Notes: generated by a model not told the origin, from the letters alone. Positions 1-9,401 are shown, counted from the stretch's first letter. The stretch: 64,000 bases of DNA from Agapetus fuscipes (GCA_951799405.1 OX637339.1:12090001-12154000); one strand, 5' to 3'. Translations and numbers: made by a program.

Positions 1-140
1 ATATAAATGTAAGCCGAAATTGTGTGCCAATTAAAACATGGAGCCGTGAAGTCGAAAGCAAGAGCTAGAAATCAGTAATTGTAAATTGTGAACCAAACCG
101 TGTAAAATAAATTCTGTAAATAATCCTTTATTATAATGTC
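1..140 (+). repeat. LTR-like terminal module, copy 1
   Basis: This stretch is nearly identical to 2176-2300. It carries a TATATAAATG motif at its start and AATAAATTCTG about 100 bp later, which is the arrangement of a core promoter and polyadenylation signal in an LTR. It is cut by the window edge, so its upstream part is unseen. The sequence after about 130 differs from copy 2. LTR origin is an inference from layout only; no pol or gag sequence is adjacent. Confidence 0.5.
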
Positions 141-177
141 CTACTTGGTCGTCAATCGCTTCGACTTTCAAATTTTA

Positions 178-290
178 AACATTCAAAATGTCTCGCCGCG
201 AGAATCGAACCCGCATCTCCCGGGCGGAGTCGCCGAGCGACCCGGTGGGTTAGCCGATTACGCTAAACCGGCTGCTCGGCAGTGTGTGAA
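178..290 (-). repeat. tRNA-like SINE head
   Basis: Read on the minus strand there is a good A box (TAGCGTAATCGG) and a good B box (GGTTCGATTCTC). The spacing is somewhat longer than in a normal tRNA, and I cannot fold a convincing anticodon arm. It is GC-rich against AT-rich flanks. Most likely a tRNA-derived SINE head or tRNA pseudogene; only one copy is in the window. Confidence 0.45.
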
Positions 291-564
291 AATAAAATCT
301 ATTTAAACAATACAAACCTCATATTTTATGTATAGAAACTGTAATTATATAGAGGCGCTATCCTATTTTTAAACAAATATTTTGTACATACAAAACTATG
401 TACATAAATTAGAACATAGAGGCGCTAAACATTAACTCAATTCATAACAAATATAATTTTTGACAAAAAAAAACTGATGAACATTATGTAGTTCGCGAAA
501 ATAACAGTAAACGATAATAAATATGCCTGGAAAAACGTTCTGAATATCTACAACAATTTTCTCA

Positions 565-700
565 CTACCCCGCAAGGGCGTCGTGGGCTAGCGGTAACGT
601 CCGCGCCTGTGATGCAGAAGGACCCGGGTTCGGGCCTGGAGATGAAATGATTGTTTTTGTTTTTTTTTTTTTGTTTTTTTTTCTTTGTCCCTTTTTTTTA
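565..700 (+). repeat. tRNA-like SINE head followed by T-rich tract
   Basis: A plus-strand A-box-like stretch (TGGGCTAGCGGTAACG) is followed 40 nt later by a degenerate B box (GGGTTCGGGCC). A T-rich run at 653-700 follows. This is the layout of a small tRNA-derived SINE. The source tRNA cannot be assigned. Confidence 0.45.
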
Positions 701-901
701 ATAAATTTGAAAGGAATGCAATTCATCGATCTATTTTGCGTTCTCTAATAAATAACCAGTTTTTAGAAATACAATTCATGGCAGAAGAAGATTTTGCATA
801 TAATTTTTCAACAAAATTGTCAGTAATTATTTTTTCTCATCAAATATTTTCAAATACGTATAAGCTTTTTGAGAGATATACCTACTACCTAATACCTATA
901 T
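701..901 (-). repeat. S-SINE 3' scrap and AT-rich sequence
   Basis: Bases 707-745 resemble the 3' end of S-SINE in reverse (GGAATGCAATTC followed by a CTATTTTGC-like stretch). The rest is AT-rich without recognisable coding or repeat content. Confidence 0.35.
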
Positions 902-1159
902 AATCTATTATCTATGTCGCACAATACATTACATTTGACATTCATATTAAATGCATTCCCACAAGTAGACAGGTATAAGTTCGCGTTTACACATGCCCCA
1001 TGATGACTTAGAACATAATAACCTTATATCAAATTAACATTCGCCCTGCAACTCTTGCCGAACTTCCCTCAAAAATAGGTGAAATTTGCAAAGTGAACCA
1101 TTTTTTACAGTATGGGTGGTCAGCCGCATACTAACCTATAAGTCAAGGAAATTATTTAG
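902..1159 (-). mobile_element. TTAGA element, near full length
   Basis: First of a head-to-tail run of three minus-strand copies. Landmarks on the minus strand are the 5' CCTTGACTTATAGG-type end (near 1159), the GCAAGAGTTGCAGGG core and the conserved TGCATTTAATATGAAT stretch before the tail. The family is short, interspersed and non-coding, with a pentanucleotide tail. It behaves like a SINE, but I see no tRNA, 7SL or 5S head. Confidence 0.85.
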
Positions 1160-1166
1160 TTTAGGT

Positions 1167-1411
1167 CTATATAATTTGAGTTGCAAAGATATATTAAATT
1201 GAGATTCATATTAAATGCATTCCCACAAGCAGACCCGTTCCTATAAGTTCACGCCTGCAAATGCTAGATGTGGACTAACAACATAGAAACCCAATCTTTA
1301 ATGAACATAAGACCTGCAACTCTTGGCGACCTTCCCTGACACAGGGGTGAAATTCGCAAAGTGAATCATTGTTTACAGGGTGGTCAGCCTCATGCCAACA
1401 TATGATTCAAC
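1167..1411 (-). mobile_element. TTAGA element
   Basis: Second copy of the run, same strand. Tail-side motif GAGTTGCAAAGATATATTAA at 1175-1195 and core CTGCAACTCTTGGCGACC are clear. The 5' end is slightly decayed (CATGCCAACATATGA). Confidence 0.85.
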
Positions 1412-1625
1412 GAAAGTTGCAAAGGTATTGTACATTTAAGATTCATATTACATGCAGTCCTACAAGCAAGCACGATCGTGTTTACACTTACTGCATGTGC
1501 ACAAAAAACAAACCTCACACGAACCGCCCTACGCCCTTCCCGGAAGCCAGGGTGGCATTGGCAAAAGTGAACTAGGTGTATACAGCATGGGGTTCAGTTT
1601 CATACCAATCTATCAGATTTCCGAT
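1412..1625 (-). mobile_element. TTAGA element, divergent subfamily B
   Basis: Third copy of the run. It matches the variant core seen at 3311-3567, with 'GCCACCCTGGCTTCCGG' in place of the usual 'GTCACCCCTGTTTCAGG'. This shows at least two subfamilies coexist. Confidence 0.75.
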
Positions 1626-2040
1626 ATATTTTTAATGGCATTCAAATATCGATGTGCCTTCCTATATCGAATCGATATTTTCTAACAGTATCGATTAACT
1701 TATTCTGATAAAATCTATAACCATTTACGGTGCATGATAATCCCGATGAATGACATATCATAGGGTGGGCAAATGAGAATATAGAAATATTGATATTAAA
1801 TCAAGATTTGCATACACTATTGATGTATCTATAACAGTATGTACAACCGTTTACAATGCGGGATAATCCCTGTGTCTTTTAATTTTTGAATGGTAAGCTT
1901 CCGTAAATTTTATTTTATCAAAGCCTACAAAATTTAAATTTTCTTTTACAAAAACTGCATGTTTTTATTTTACATGTTTTTTTAATATTACGAATTTTAA
2001 CGTGAGTAAACTATGCGCAATATACACATTCTCCAAATGT
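1626..2040. other. AT-rich interval without gene
   Basis: No coding or known repeat signal. A phrase around GATAATCCC with TATAACCATTTAC / TACAACCGTTTAC before it occurs at about 1708-1745 and 1840-1872, so there is an internal duplication of about 35 bp. The interval may belong to the Helitron-like element ending at 2082, but its 5' end is not identifiable. Confidence 0.4.
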
Positions 2041-2083
2041 TAAGGGGTTGGGCTGCGTAGCAGCCAGGGGCGTAGCCCCTAGT
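2041..2083 (+). mobile_element. Possible Helitron 3' terminus: twin hairpins then CTAG|T
   Basis: Two perfect 6-bp hairpins with GTA loops stand side by side: GGCTGC-GTA-GCAGCC (2051-2065) and AGGGGC-GTA-GCCCCT (2066-2080). They run directly into CTAG (2079-2082) followed by T. Helitrons are known to end in a hairpin plus CTRR and to insert before T. No 5' TC end or Rep/helicase sequence is seen, so this is a candidate only. Confidence 0.4.
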
Positions 2084-2085
2084 TT

Positions 2086-2324
2086 CAGTTAAATTAAGAG
2101 AGAACCCTTCAGGTATTGGAATCATTCACCATGTTCGAGAAATCGAGAACAGTCGAGAAACGTCCGTATGAACGTATATAAATGTAAGCCGAAATTGTGT
2201 GCCGATTAAAACATGGAGCCGTGAAGTCGAAAGCAAGAGCTAGAAATCAGTAATTGTAAATTGTGAACCAAACCGCGTAAAATAAATTCTGTAAATAATT
2301 GCAGTTAAATTAAGAGAGAACCCT
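2086..2324 (+). mobile_element. LTR-like module inserted between 23-bp direct repeats
   Basis: A 23-bp sequence beginning CAGTTAAATTAAGAGAG occurs at 2086-2108 and again at 2302-2324. Between them lie 193 bp containing copy 2 of the module at the window start (TATATAAATG at 2176, AATAAA near the end). A 23-bp flank is far too long for an LTR-integrase duplication (4-6 bp). It suggests LINE-type retrotransposition of an RNA, or a tandem duplication. Confidence 0.55.
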
Positions 2325-2680
2325 AACTAAAATTATAAAAGTATTATAATAATGATATATTGCACGCATAGTAATAATAATATTAGAATGATTTATACAA
2401 TTTTCGTATCCGACCTGTATGTATGTGTCAGAAGGACCCACGTACACGGACGCACATGCAAAGGCGTAAAAAGCAACGGTAAGTAAAGCAAGTGAAAAGC
2501 AACGGCACGGCAAAAAAATAATCTCTAGATCAGAGGCGTGACTCTAAAAGTAAGTAGTTCGATAATACTAAAGCTAATAGCATACTTCGGGAGCTCCTTG
2601 TGGGATTGTAGCTAGATCACGAGTAGTGAAAGGAAAATATTAATTACATATTATTTGATACTGGAGAGCTGTTTTCCGGG
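2325..2680. other. Unassigned AT-rich interval
   Basis: No repeat from elsewhere in the window and no convincing reading frame. A short ATAATAATATT-type stretch lies at 2345-2400. Confidence 0.4.
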
Positions 2681-2689
2681 ATCTATTGC

Positions 2690-2765
2690 CGTTGTCTATC
2701 CGGACGTTTCGCCCATGTCTGCGATGGGATTCTTCAGCGTGAAGATGATGTTGGATTACTTTGTT
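2690..2765 (-). ncRNA. Hammerhead-like core, Penelope-type remnant
   Basis: On the minus strand: CTGAAGA, then a CCCAT...ATGGG stem, then CGAAACGTCC. This resembles the hammerhead core (CUGANGA - stem II - GAAA) known from Penelope-like retroelements. Two extra bases separate CTGAAGA from the stem, and stems I and III are not evident, so activity is not claimed. Confidence 0.3.
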
Positions 2766-2899
2766 ATTGGTTGTTAGCGACCGAAGCCTGAGACGTTTGC
2801 CTTCCGAGAAAATCATCCCATTTCGAATTTAATGCCGAGATTATTGTTATTATTATTCTTTTTGTCCTTCATATTGAAGATCGGCCGACATCGTGGCTT

Positions 2900-3165
2900 T
2901 TTGAAATGGAATGCAATTCACCAACCTATTCTGCCTGGCCAGAAACAGGTATTAATATCATCAATTAATAAGTCATTATTGTTTATTTTAATGAATTATT
3001 AATTAATAATTACCGAATAACATCTGTTAAGCCAGGGTCAAAGTTATGGTCAAATGACCCTGGCGGGGATCGCACCAACGTTATTCTATATTATATTCCA
3101 ACCACGCTAGAAAGATCAGCCCACTTGGCCCCCTCGGCCTAACACCGACGATTTTTCTGGTCGAT
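2900..3165 (-). mobile_element. S-SINE, near full length
   Basis: Minus-strand copy with a degraded Ser/Leu-like head (GGCCGAGGGGGCC at about 3135-3147), B-box region GTTGGTGCGATCCCCGCC, and an AT-rich body full of TTAATAATT. The end AATAGGTTGGTGAATTGC is conserved and recurs at 19.3, 29.1, 50.7 and 58.8 kb. The head-to-tail length is about 260 bp. Confidence 0.8.
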
Positions 3166-3167
3166 AT

Positions 3168-3300
3168 GGTTCCTTGGCTTATAGGTTGGTATGAGGCTCA
3201 CCCATACTGTAGAAAATAGTTCACTTTGCCAATGTAACCCCTGTTTTAGGGAAGGTCACCAAGAGTTGCAGGGCTCATGCTAATTTTAAATTTGTTTTTT
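3168..3300 (+). mobile_element. TTAGA element, 3'-truncated
   Basis: Plus-strand 5' half: GGTTCCTTGGCTTATAGG through the GCAAGAGTTGCAGGGC core, ending abruptly at about 3295 where a second copy begins. Confidence 0.8.
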
Positions 3301-3310
3301 AACGATTTAA

Positions 3311-3567
3311 GTTCCTTGACTTATAGGTTGGTATGAAGCTGCCTTCCATGCTGTCAAAACTTGGTTAACTTTTACCAATGCCACCCCGGTGCCAGGAAAG
3401 GCGGCAAATGTTTATGTTCATGTGAGGTTCAGCTTATTTTATAAGTACACATGCAGATTGTGTAAATGCAAACTTACACGTGCCTGGTTGTGAGCGTGCA
3501 TTGATTTAAATATGAATCTTAAATGTTGATATACATATATTTGCGACTTAGATTATAGATATAGACA
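3311..3567 (+). mobile_element. TTAGA element, subfamily B, full length
   Basis: Starts with TTCCTTGACTTATAGGTTGG and ends in GCGACTTAGATTATAGATA. The core has the subfamily-B form GCCACCCCGGTGCCAGG. It follows the previous partial copy in the same orientation. Confidence 0.85.
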
Positions 3568-3916
3568 GGTTTTCGCATCGCAATTTGGAGGTATACGGTT
3601 CGAATCCATTTTCGCGGATCCAATTGGTTTTGCAAAGGCGTTCACATATGAATATGGAATATTATATTATGTATTTGGACCCTTCTACCCATACGGTGTA
3701 AAATAATGCCCGAGGGCTTAGATATAGCGCCCAAAGCAATATGGGACCACATCGGAAGACAGTACGCGTGAAAAGATACAACGCACATTTAAAAAAAAAA
3801 ATACTGGACGAGATATCTCACAAAAAACAATTTATATCCACTGTTTTAAGAAATTAATAGCACTTGGCAGATTTTTACGATTCACTCTTAGCTTCCTGAT
3901 TTTTAGGAAACATCTA
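3568..3916. other. Unassigned interval with an isolated B-box-like motif
   Basis: A GGTTCGAATCC motif at about 3597-3609 matches a Pol III B box, but no A box is apparent upstream. Nothing else is recognisable. Confidence 0.3.
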
Positions 3917-4036
3917 TAATCTCTATAGTCTATAATCTAGGTTACAAAGTTATCCTACATTTAAGCTTCACATTTAATGCATTTCTATAAGCAGACACGT
4001 ATCATTTCGCGCTTACACATGACGCATGAGGACTTA
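3917..4036 (-). mobile_element. TTAGA element, 3' fragment
   Basis: Minus-strand tail half (TAATCTAGGTTACAAAG, TTTAATGCATTTC, ...CGCTTACACATG), truncated at about 4036 where AT-rich module L begins. Confidence 0.75.
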
Positions 4037-4039
4037 TTT

Positions 4040-4345
4040 TATTTTTTTATTTTTATTTTATTTTAATAGGACAACAAACAGCGTTACATAAGAAATATAA
4101 TAGTAGCAATTACAAAAAAAACATGGCCAATTATATGTTGCCACGGATATCAAATTTAGGAAGTTGGAAATAATTACAAGATGTTAATTACAACTAATTA
4201 CAAGAAAAAATAAATTGCACAGAATCTGTACTCGACTTTCTTGCAAAAATTAACCCACTGTATGACGTATGTAAAGCTAGAATCATCTACCAGCTTATGC
4301 CGTTTCAATAAAAATATAATACATCAATAATAAATCAATTTTATT
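4040..4345 (+). repeat. AT-rich repeat module L
   Basis: Bases 4271-4345 (GTAAAGCTAGAATCATCTAC onward, ending AATCAATTTTATTCC) recur at 49475-49536 in the same orientation. The preceding T-rich, AATAA-rich stretch looks like a retroelement 3' untranslated region. The family is not recognised. Confidence 0.45.
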
Positions 4346-4454
4346 CCACCGCGGTGTGTACCTGCATACTCGTACAATATGATATAGGCATATAAATACT
4401 TAAATAAATATAAATATTTTGTTGATTTATTTGAAAAAGTACCAATTACACAAG

Positions 4455-5395
4455 AAATCTCCTCTACTCATAGGTTGGTATGAAGCTGACCTCTGTACTG
4501 TACTGTACTGTATCCTGCCACCGTTTCATTAGGGGTTGCCGGTACCTCCGCAGATACGCCTCCACTTTTTGCTGTCATCACCTTTTTCATACATACTCTT
4601 CTCTTATTCTCACTCTGCAGAATCCATTCTTTCGCAATCTCACCTATTTGGTCTAACCATTCTTTCCTCAGCCTTCCCCTTCCGCGCTTTCCTCTGACAT
4701 TTCCTTTGTACACTTTCTTCGTTAGTTGTTCATCATCCTTTCTTTCAAGATGTCTGAACCATCTCATCGTACTTTTTTGTACTTTCATTCTCATATTCTC
4801 TTTTACACCACACTCGTTCATCACTCAAGCATTACGTACTCTATCACTCAGTGTCTTTCCAGCCATTGCTCTCAGGTAAGCCATTTCAACCGTACTTACA
4901 TACTTTACTCAGCTCACATTCATTAAGCCTCACTTCCACCAACCAATATGCCATTGTGGACCGCCGATCTCATATTCTGCGTAAGTTTCCAATTTCTTGC
5001 AATTCTTCCAATCGTTTCCATTACACTTCTTCCTCTACTAGCGCGCTTTTCCAATTATTTCGTCAATTTCGCATTCGACTCAAACTTGCTTTCCAGATAA
5101 TCAAATTCTTTCACGACCTCAACTCTTTTTTCATTCAGTCTTATCTCAATTTTCTCGCATTTCTCAGTCCTCCCAAAGTGTAAAAAATAATTCACTTTGT
5201 CAATGTCACCCCTGTTTCAAGGAAGGTCGGCAAGAGTTGCAGGTTTTATGTTCATTTGAGATTTGGTTTTAATTTGTAAGTACAAATTCAGCATTCGTAA
5301 GCGCGAACTTACACGTACCTGTTTGTGGGCATGCATTTCATATTAGTTTTGAATGTTTATATTTCATTGCAACTTATATTCTAGATTATTATAGA
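4455..5395 (+). mobile_element. TTAGA element split by a LINE-1 fragment
   Basis: The 5' part (TAGGTTGGTATGAAGCTGACC, 4471-4491) and the 3' part (5178-5395, beginning GTAAAAAATAATTCAC and ending TTCTAGATTATTATAGAT) are in the same orientation and together make one element. The LINE-1 fragment lies between them. Confidence 0.7.
4494..5177 (-). pseudogene. LINE-1 C-terminal ORF remnant
   Basis: A minus-strand frame at 4540-4824 contains 'MRWFRHLERKDDEQ', 'KRGRGRLRKEWLDQI' and 'NKRRVCMKKVM'. These match the open frame at 51297-51677 ('RWFGHMERMNEERLTKK', 'GRGRPRKVWMDQI', 'NKRRACMKKVMT'). Such motifs are typical of the C-terminal end of non-LTR retrotransposon polyproteins. It is truncated and inserted in a TTAGA element. 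Confidence 0.75.
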
Positions 5396-6451
5396 TGGTC
5401 ATTGAACCCTTCTGTATGCAAACTAGGACTTTGTATGGTGGGTAAACTTTTTAGTTATATTTTGAAAAAGTAACGACTGATTATTATTGGTATTTATAAA
5501 ATTTTAAGAATCGCAGCCTTTTATCTATTTTTAACCCTTTGACTACCAAGAAAATTGCTAATACATTTTGTATGGAAAATTTTCACTTTGTATGGCGGCT
5601 ATACTTTTGATTCACTTTTTGGAAAAAATAATGATGGCAATATATAGGTTATTATTATTGTTTTACATTTGCCCTACATTATTTTTTTATTAACCCTCTA
5701 ACTGCCGAGAATTTTTCCATTATTTTTTTCTTTTATATGGCAACTCCCTAAACCGAGATTATGATGAAGAAATGATTATAATTATTTGATAGCACTATTA
5801 TATAAATGGATTCACAAAAAATTTAAGAAAAATCGTCGGAGCCGTTTTTGAGAAAATCGCATTTTAAATTTTCAGCTCTTCGGAAGCCATCTTGAATTTT
5901 CAAAAAAGTAAAAAAAAAATGATTACGGATTAAAGTGATAAGCTTGTTCTTTCTATCAAATCTAAAACAAATTTAAATATCTTGCATTTTAATAGGTTTT
6001 TGTAATATTTTCGATTTAAAATTTCAGGTCGTGTAAACGGTGCTTTATATTTATTTTTTCAAAAAATATTTTTAATAAGTTTGTAGAAATTTATGTTGTC
6101 CATAATATTGTAGAACATTATACTATTGTTGACCCCTTTACTTTCGAGAAAATCACAATCGTTTGTTTTTTTCATATGGCAGCCCATAGACACAGATTAG
6201 TAAGAGTGTTGTCATAACTAATTTATTAAGTTAAAAATTAATTAATGGCAATTCTGAAAATTTAAGCAAAATTCTTGGAGCCGTTTTTGAGAAAAGTGCA
6301 ATTTTATGTTTTTTTTGTATGGCAGCCATCTTGAATTTTCAAGTTGGTGTAATGTCATGTTATTCATACTTAATACATGTCCAAAAAAGTTGATGTAGCC
6401 AAAATTTGGTATCTCTAGGTCTTATACTTTGGAAAGTGACACACACACAAC

Positions 6452-6503
6452 ATACATACATACATACATACATACATACATACATACATACATACATACA
6501 TAC
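6452..6503 (+). repeat. (CATA)n microsatellite
   Basis: About 13 uninterrupted CATA units, preceded by ACACACACAACATA. It lies inside the phrase-repeat region. Confidence 0.9.
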
Positions 6504-6603
6504 AGACGGACGTTTTTGAAAGATAGTGTTTTTTGGCATGTCCTGCACCAGGACAACTCATTTCCGTGAAAACCTCGAAATTTTTTTTTCACACCAAATC
6601 ATA

Positions 6604-6638
6604 ACTTTCTTTATAGCCTTCGGCTATAGCAAGAAAGT
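6604..6638 (+). other. Strong stem-loop near a repeat 3' end
   Basis: ACTTTCTT (6604-6611) pairs with AAGAAAGT (6631-6638). Inside it TATAGCC-TTC-GGCTATA forms a perfect 7-bp stem. A two-base GC bulge separates the stems on one side. AGTAAAAAA follows directly. Likely a terminal structure of the element covering the preceding kilobase. Confidence 0.6.
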
Positions 6639-6804
6639 AAAAAATACTGCTCTCAAAACAGAATATGATGTAAATTTAAAAATAAAGAAAATCAGTTCTC
6701 CCTGAGTGAAGCACCCACCGCTTTGCGAAAGTGCGCCGTCTCTAAATGAAAAATATCAATGCTACTGAAACACTTATAACATAAACACCCAATCTCAAAT
6801 TTTA

Positions 6805-6906
6805 GGGGTTGAAGACCCACCTGTTCGCGCGCTCATATGAGCAAGCGCCTTTGGGATGACCAAGAGTCATGAAAAGGCGCTATAAAAATCTTGCATTATT
6901 ATTATT
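6805..6906 (+). mobile_element. LINE 3' tail with (ATT)n end
   Basis: GTTGAAGACCCACCTGTTCG through AAAGGCGCTATAAAAATC into (ATT)n. The same 3' end occurs in reverse at 22848-22965. CR1/L2-like LINEs typically end in '...GCGCTATAAA...' plus a short microsatellite. This copy lies against a TTAGA element. Confidence 0.65.
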
Positions 6907-7023
6907 ATTAATCCCTGCAACTATTCACTTCGACCTTCCCTGAAACAAGGGTGACATTGGCAAAGTGAACCATTTTTTAAATTATGAGTGTTCAGCCTCA
7001 TACCAACCTAGAAGCCAAGGAAT
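6907..7023 (-). mobile_element. TTAGA element, 5' half
   Basis: Minus-strand copy from CCCTGCAACTATTCACTTCG to ACCTAGAAGCCAAGGAA. Just left of the LINE tail, at 6777-6802, is 'ACATAAACACCCAATCTC', which is the next TTAGA segment. The LINE tail therefore interrupts this copy. Confidence 0.75.
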
Positions 7024-7117
7024 ACAAACAATTTATTACATTTAACTACATACAACAAACAATTACTAAGTAAATAATAAGATGAAAATCAAGTAAATAT
7101 ATACAAAAAATGAGAAT

Positions 7118-7245
7118 TCAAAAAAGCCTTAGCCTTAGCCGCCAACATTACAGATCAACCACCATTTTTTTTCGGTCCTTACATCCTTTTTCCATTACAT
7201 CCATAGTCATAACCTTTTTCATACAAGTTCTCATTTTAACATTAT
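7118..7245 (-). mobile_element. LINE-1 3' fragment
   Basis: Minus-strand match to the LINE-1 ORF end. GCCGCCAACATTACAGATCA corresponds to the stop-codon region at 51300, and CATAACCTTTTTCATACAAG to the 'CMKKVMT' codons. Frames are broken. Confidence 0.6.
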
Positions 7246-7619
7246 TACTAAATATTCATAAAAATATAATGGTGTCGGCACATTTCAAATATTGGGAAAA
7301 TGTGATGTCACATGGTTGGGCTAAAGATACGTCAGAGAATCATAACTTTAGGGAGCTGGAAAATCCCCGATTCAAGTGAAGGCATTAGTTTTACTGTGGC
7401 TTAAACTATTTTTAATCGTTTGATGCATTTTTTAAGTTTGGTTAATTTTTATTTGTTACTACGACAATATTTTTCAATAAAGTTTAATTAATGTGTCGTT
7501 AAAGAAAATATTGTTTATTTTATCTGTAATCTAATTGGTTCACAAAGGCATTATCTCTTTTAGAGCAAATGTGCAGAGGCGAAACCTCAATAAAGACAAA
7601 TAGTTTTTGCCGTACTTTA
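7246..7619. other. Unassigned interval
   Basis: No repeat or coding similarity recognised. The 89-residue frame through this stretch is not conserved elsewhere in the window. Confidence 0.35.
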
Positions 7620-7912
7620 TTTAACGTGAAACTTATTAACGATTCTCACTTACTTAGTCGGCCATTCTTGTCCACTGCAGAACATAATATGCCTTCTCCA
7701 TATCTCTCCAGGTATCTTTATCCTCGGCCCTCTGCATCCAGTCACCAGCAATTCTCTTTATGTTATCTGACCATTGTGTTAGACCCTCTATCTACTTCGT
7801 TCATCCTCAAAAAGTCTCCACTCTACCATCTTCTTGGTCCATCTTTGGTTATTGAATCTGGCAACAGTCCACGACCACTTCTTCAAAGCATTTATCTTGT
7901 ATTTGGCTATGT
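7620..7912 (-). mobile_element. LINE-4-type C-terminal fragment
   Basis: The stretch TCCACTGCAGAACATAATATG ... CTCTCCAGGTATCTTTATCC ... CTGCATCCAGTCACCAGC reads on the minus strand as a decayed '...W.QKA.DR..W...EEAYVQQW' LINE terminus. A better preserved version is at 8550-8680. Solo LTR 1 lies at its left end in minus orientation. Confidence 0.55.
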
Positions 7913-7916
7913 ATAT

Positions 7917-8277
7917 TGTCGCGAATGTGTAATTGTGTGTCTGTGTGTTGGCGTGAGTTGTGGCAGTGTGAATCTGTGAAGTCTCTACATGTAAGTACTT
8001 AAATCATTGTATTTGTATTCGTTCGAGATTGTGTGAGCGTTTACTCGAATATTCTAAGTTGAATGTTCGACAGTTCTCAATGTTTTTAGAATAGCCCTTA
8101 TTCTCACCTATAAGTAGAGACCGAAATGTTCTGTAGCCAGACTAGTATCTAAACCGTCGAGCTATACATTTCAAAAGCAACTCTGTGTACGAACCGAATG
8201 TGACATGTATCTAAAATAAATTGTATAAAATAAACAACTGCATTTTTTATGAAATTGAACCCGGTGATATCATAACA
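7917..8277 (+). mobile_element. Solo LTR 1
   Basis: It begins TGTCGCGAATG and ends ATATCATAACA, with ATAT on both sides (7913-7916 and 8278-8281), a 4-bp target duplication. AATAAATTG motifs near 8212-8235 fit a polyadenylation region. The length is 361 bp and there is no internal domain. Gypsy-type elements commonly make 4-bp duplications; the assignment is tentative. Solo LTR 2 (49911-50226) has a similar layout. The orientation follows the polyadenylation-like motifs. Confidence 0.65.
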
Positions 8278-8545
8278 ATATATTTTTTGTCCTTCAGTCG
8301 TATTTTTTTTTATTGAAAAATCTTGCTTTTGTGCCTTTTATCGGTTGAGTGCTACACCGTCATCTACCGTACGAAGAAATGAAATTGTAAAAATTCGCGC
8401 CCGCCCGACGCCGTACAGCTCGATGTGAGTAGGCCACAATAACACATTCTTACTTGTTCCGCGAAAACTAAACCATAAACGTATTCATATATTTCGGGTA
8501 TGAGGCTGTAGCCTTGACGGCTTTAACACTGATGAAAATAACTTA
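8278..8545. other. Unassigned interval
   Basis: Mixed composition, including a GC-richer patch at 8397-8430 (CGCGCCCGCCCGACG). No recognisable feature. Confidence 0.3.
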
Positions 8546-8549
8546 CTGA

Positions 8550-8680
8550 ATCAGCCACTTTTTGTCCACTGCTGGACATAGACCTGCTCCATATCTCTCC
8601 AGGCGTCTCTGTCCTGGGCTTTCTGCATCCAGTCACCAGGAACTCTTTTAATATCATCTTACCATCGTGTATGAGGCCTT
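8550..8680 (-). mobile_element. LINE-4-type C-terminal fragment
   Basis: GTCCACTGCTGGACATAGAC, CCATATCTCTCCAGGCGTC and CTGCATCCAGTCACCAGGAA read in reverse as 'SW..KAQDRDAWRDMEQVYVQQW'-like codons. This is a common end of arthropod non-LTR polyproteins. It is short and decayed. Confidence 0.6.
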
Positions 8681-8709
8681 TCGATGAAAATAAATGAAGG
8701 AATAAATTA

Positions 8710-8917
8710 AATTAAATTAATATTACGATGTTGTTTTTTGATGAGCGCTGTTTTTGTGTGAATCATACCTCAAGAGCCAAATGCAAGCTTTTTTGTTTCT
8801 GTAGAAAAACCTTATCCTCTAGGTACACCTAGTTGCTGTAAGGTTGGATGGACCATTGGTGACCGTCTTTGGTAAAGGCTTACGTAGCGTTAACCACTAG
8901 ACTACAGACCGGTCAAA
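8710..8917 (-). mobile_element. T-SINE with decayed head
   Basis: It carries the minus-strand 3' tail (GAGCGCTGTTTTTGTGTGAA), body (TTGCTGTAAGGTTGGATGGA, GGTGACCGTCTTTGG) and a shortened head (GTTAACCACTAGACTACAGA then CCGGTC). The B-box half of the head is missing. Confidence 0.75.
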
Positions 8918-9002
8918 CTAAATCAGTATGGCCTGTGATTTGTAATTATACGCGTGCACGGCTTAGAGGCACATGTATTTCAGAATGACTTATTTAGAAT
9001 CA

Positions 9003-9239
9003 ACTTAATCTGTCTACAATCTAAGTTGCAAATATATGTTAAAATTTTAGATTCATACTAAATCGATGCACACAAGCAAAAACGTATAAGTTCGTGTTTA
9101 TACATGTCGCATGAGTAAACGCGAACTTATACGTAAACCCTTCAACTCTCGCCGATCTTCCCTAAAACAGGGGCGCCGTTGGCAAAATTAATCGATCTTT
9201 TACAGTATGGGTGGTCAGCCTCATACCAAACTGTAAGTC
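9003..9239 (-). mobile_element. TTAGA element
   Basis: Tail AATCTAAGTTGCAAATATA to 5' end CATACCAAACTGTAAGTCA. The core is mutated (CAACTCTCGCCGATCTTCC). Confidence 0.85.
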
Positions 9240-9284
9240 AGAATGATTTCAATTTAGATTGCGAATCGATACACATTTCACCGG

Positions 9285-9375
9285 TTAAAAGGTAATAGGG
9301 CATAAGCGACATCAACTAAATTGTTCAGGAGAGCAGTTTAAAGTTTAAGATTGCAGAAAAATGGACATAACTTTT
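9285..9375 (+). mobile_element. MITE M terminal fragment
   Basis: GGTTAAAAGGTAATAGGGCA, AAGCGACATCAACTAAATTG and TTTAAAGTTTAAGATTGCAG match, in reverse, 52395-52482 (right end of MITE M). One end only is present here. Confidence 0.55.
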
Positions 9376-9401
9376 TTATTTTTTAACACATCGTTTTTAC
9401 A

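Larger units (their letters stand above)
5396..6660 (+). repeat. Degenerate phrase-repeat region ending in a hairpin
   Basis: Phrases recur two or three times: 'AACCCTTTGACTACCAAGA' and variants (about 5534, 5693, 6132), 'GGAGCCGTTTTTGAGAAAA' (5838 and 6278) and 'GCCATCTTGAATTTTCAA' (5886 and 6325). The region ends in a strong hairpin and a poly-A-like AGTAAAAAA. It may be one transposable element with internally repeated segments; the superfamily is unknown. Confidence 0.5.

Noticed and set aside
902..1159. TTAGA element as a TIR-bearing MITE
   Set aside because: The two ends (TTCCTTGACTTATAGG and GCAACTTAGATTA tail) are not inverted repeats, and the tail varies in repeat number.
8340..8545. 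Possible continuation of the LINE-4 fragment to the right of solo LTR 1
   Set aside because: No similarity to the LINE C-terminus could be followed beyond 8281.
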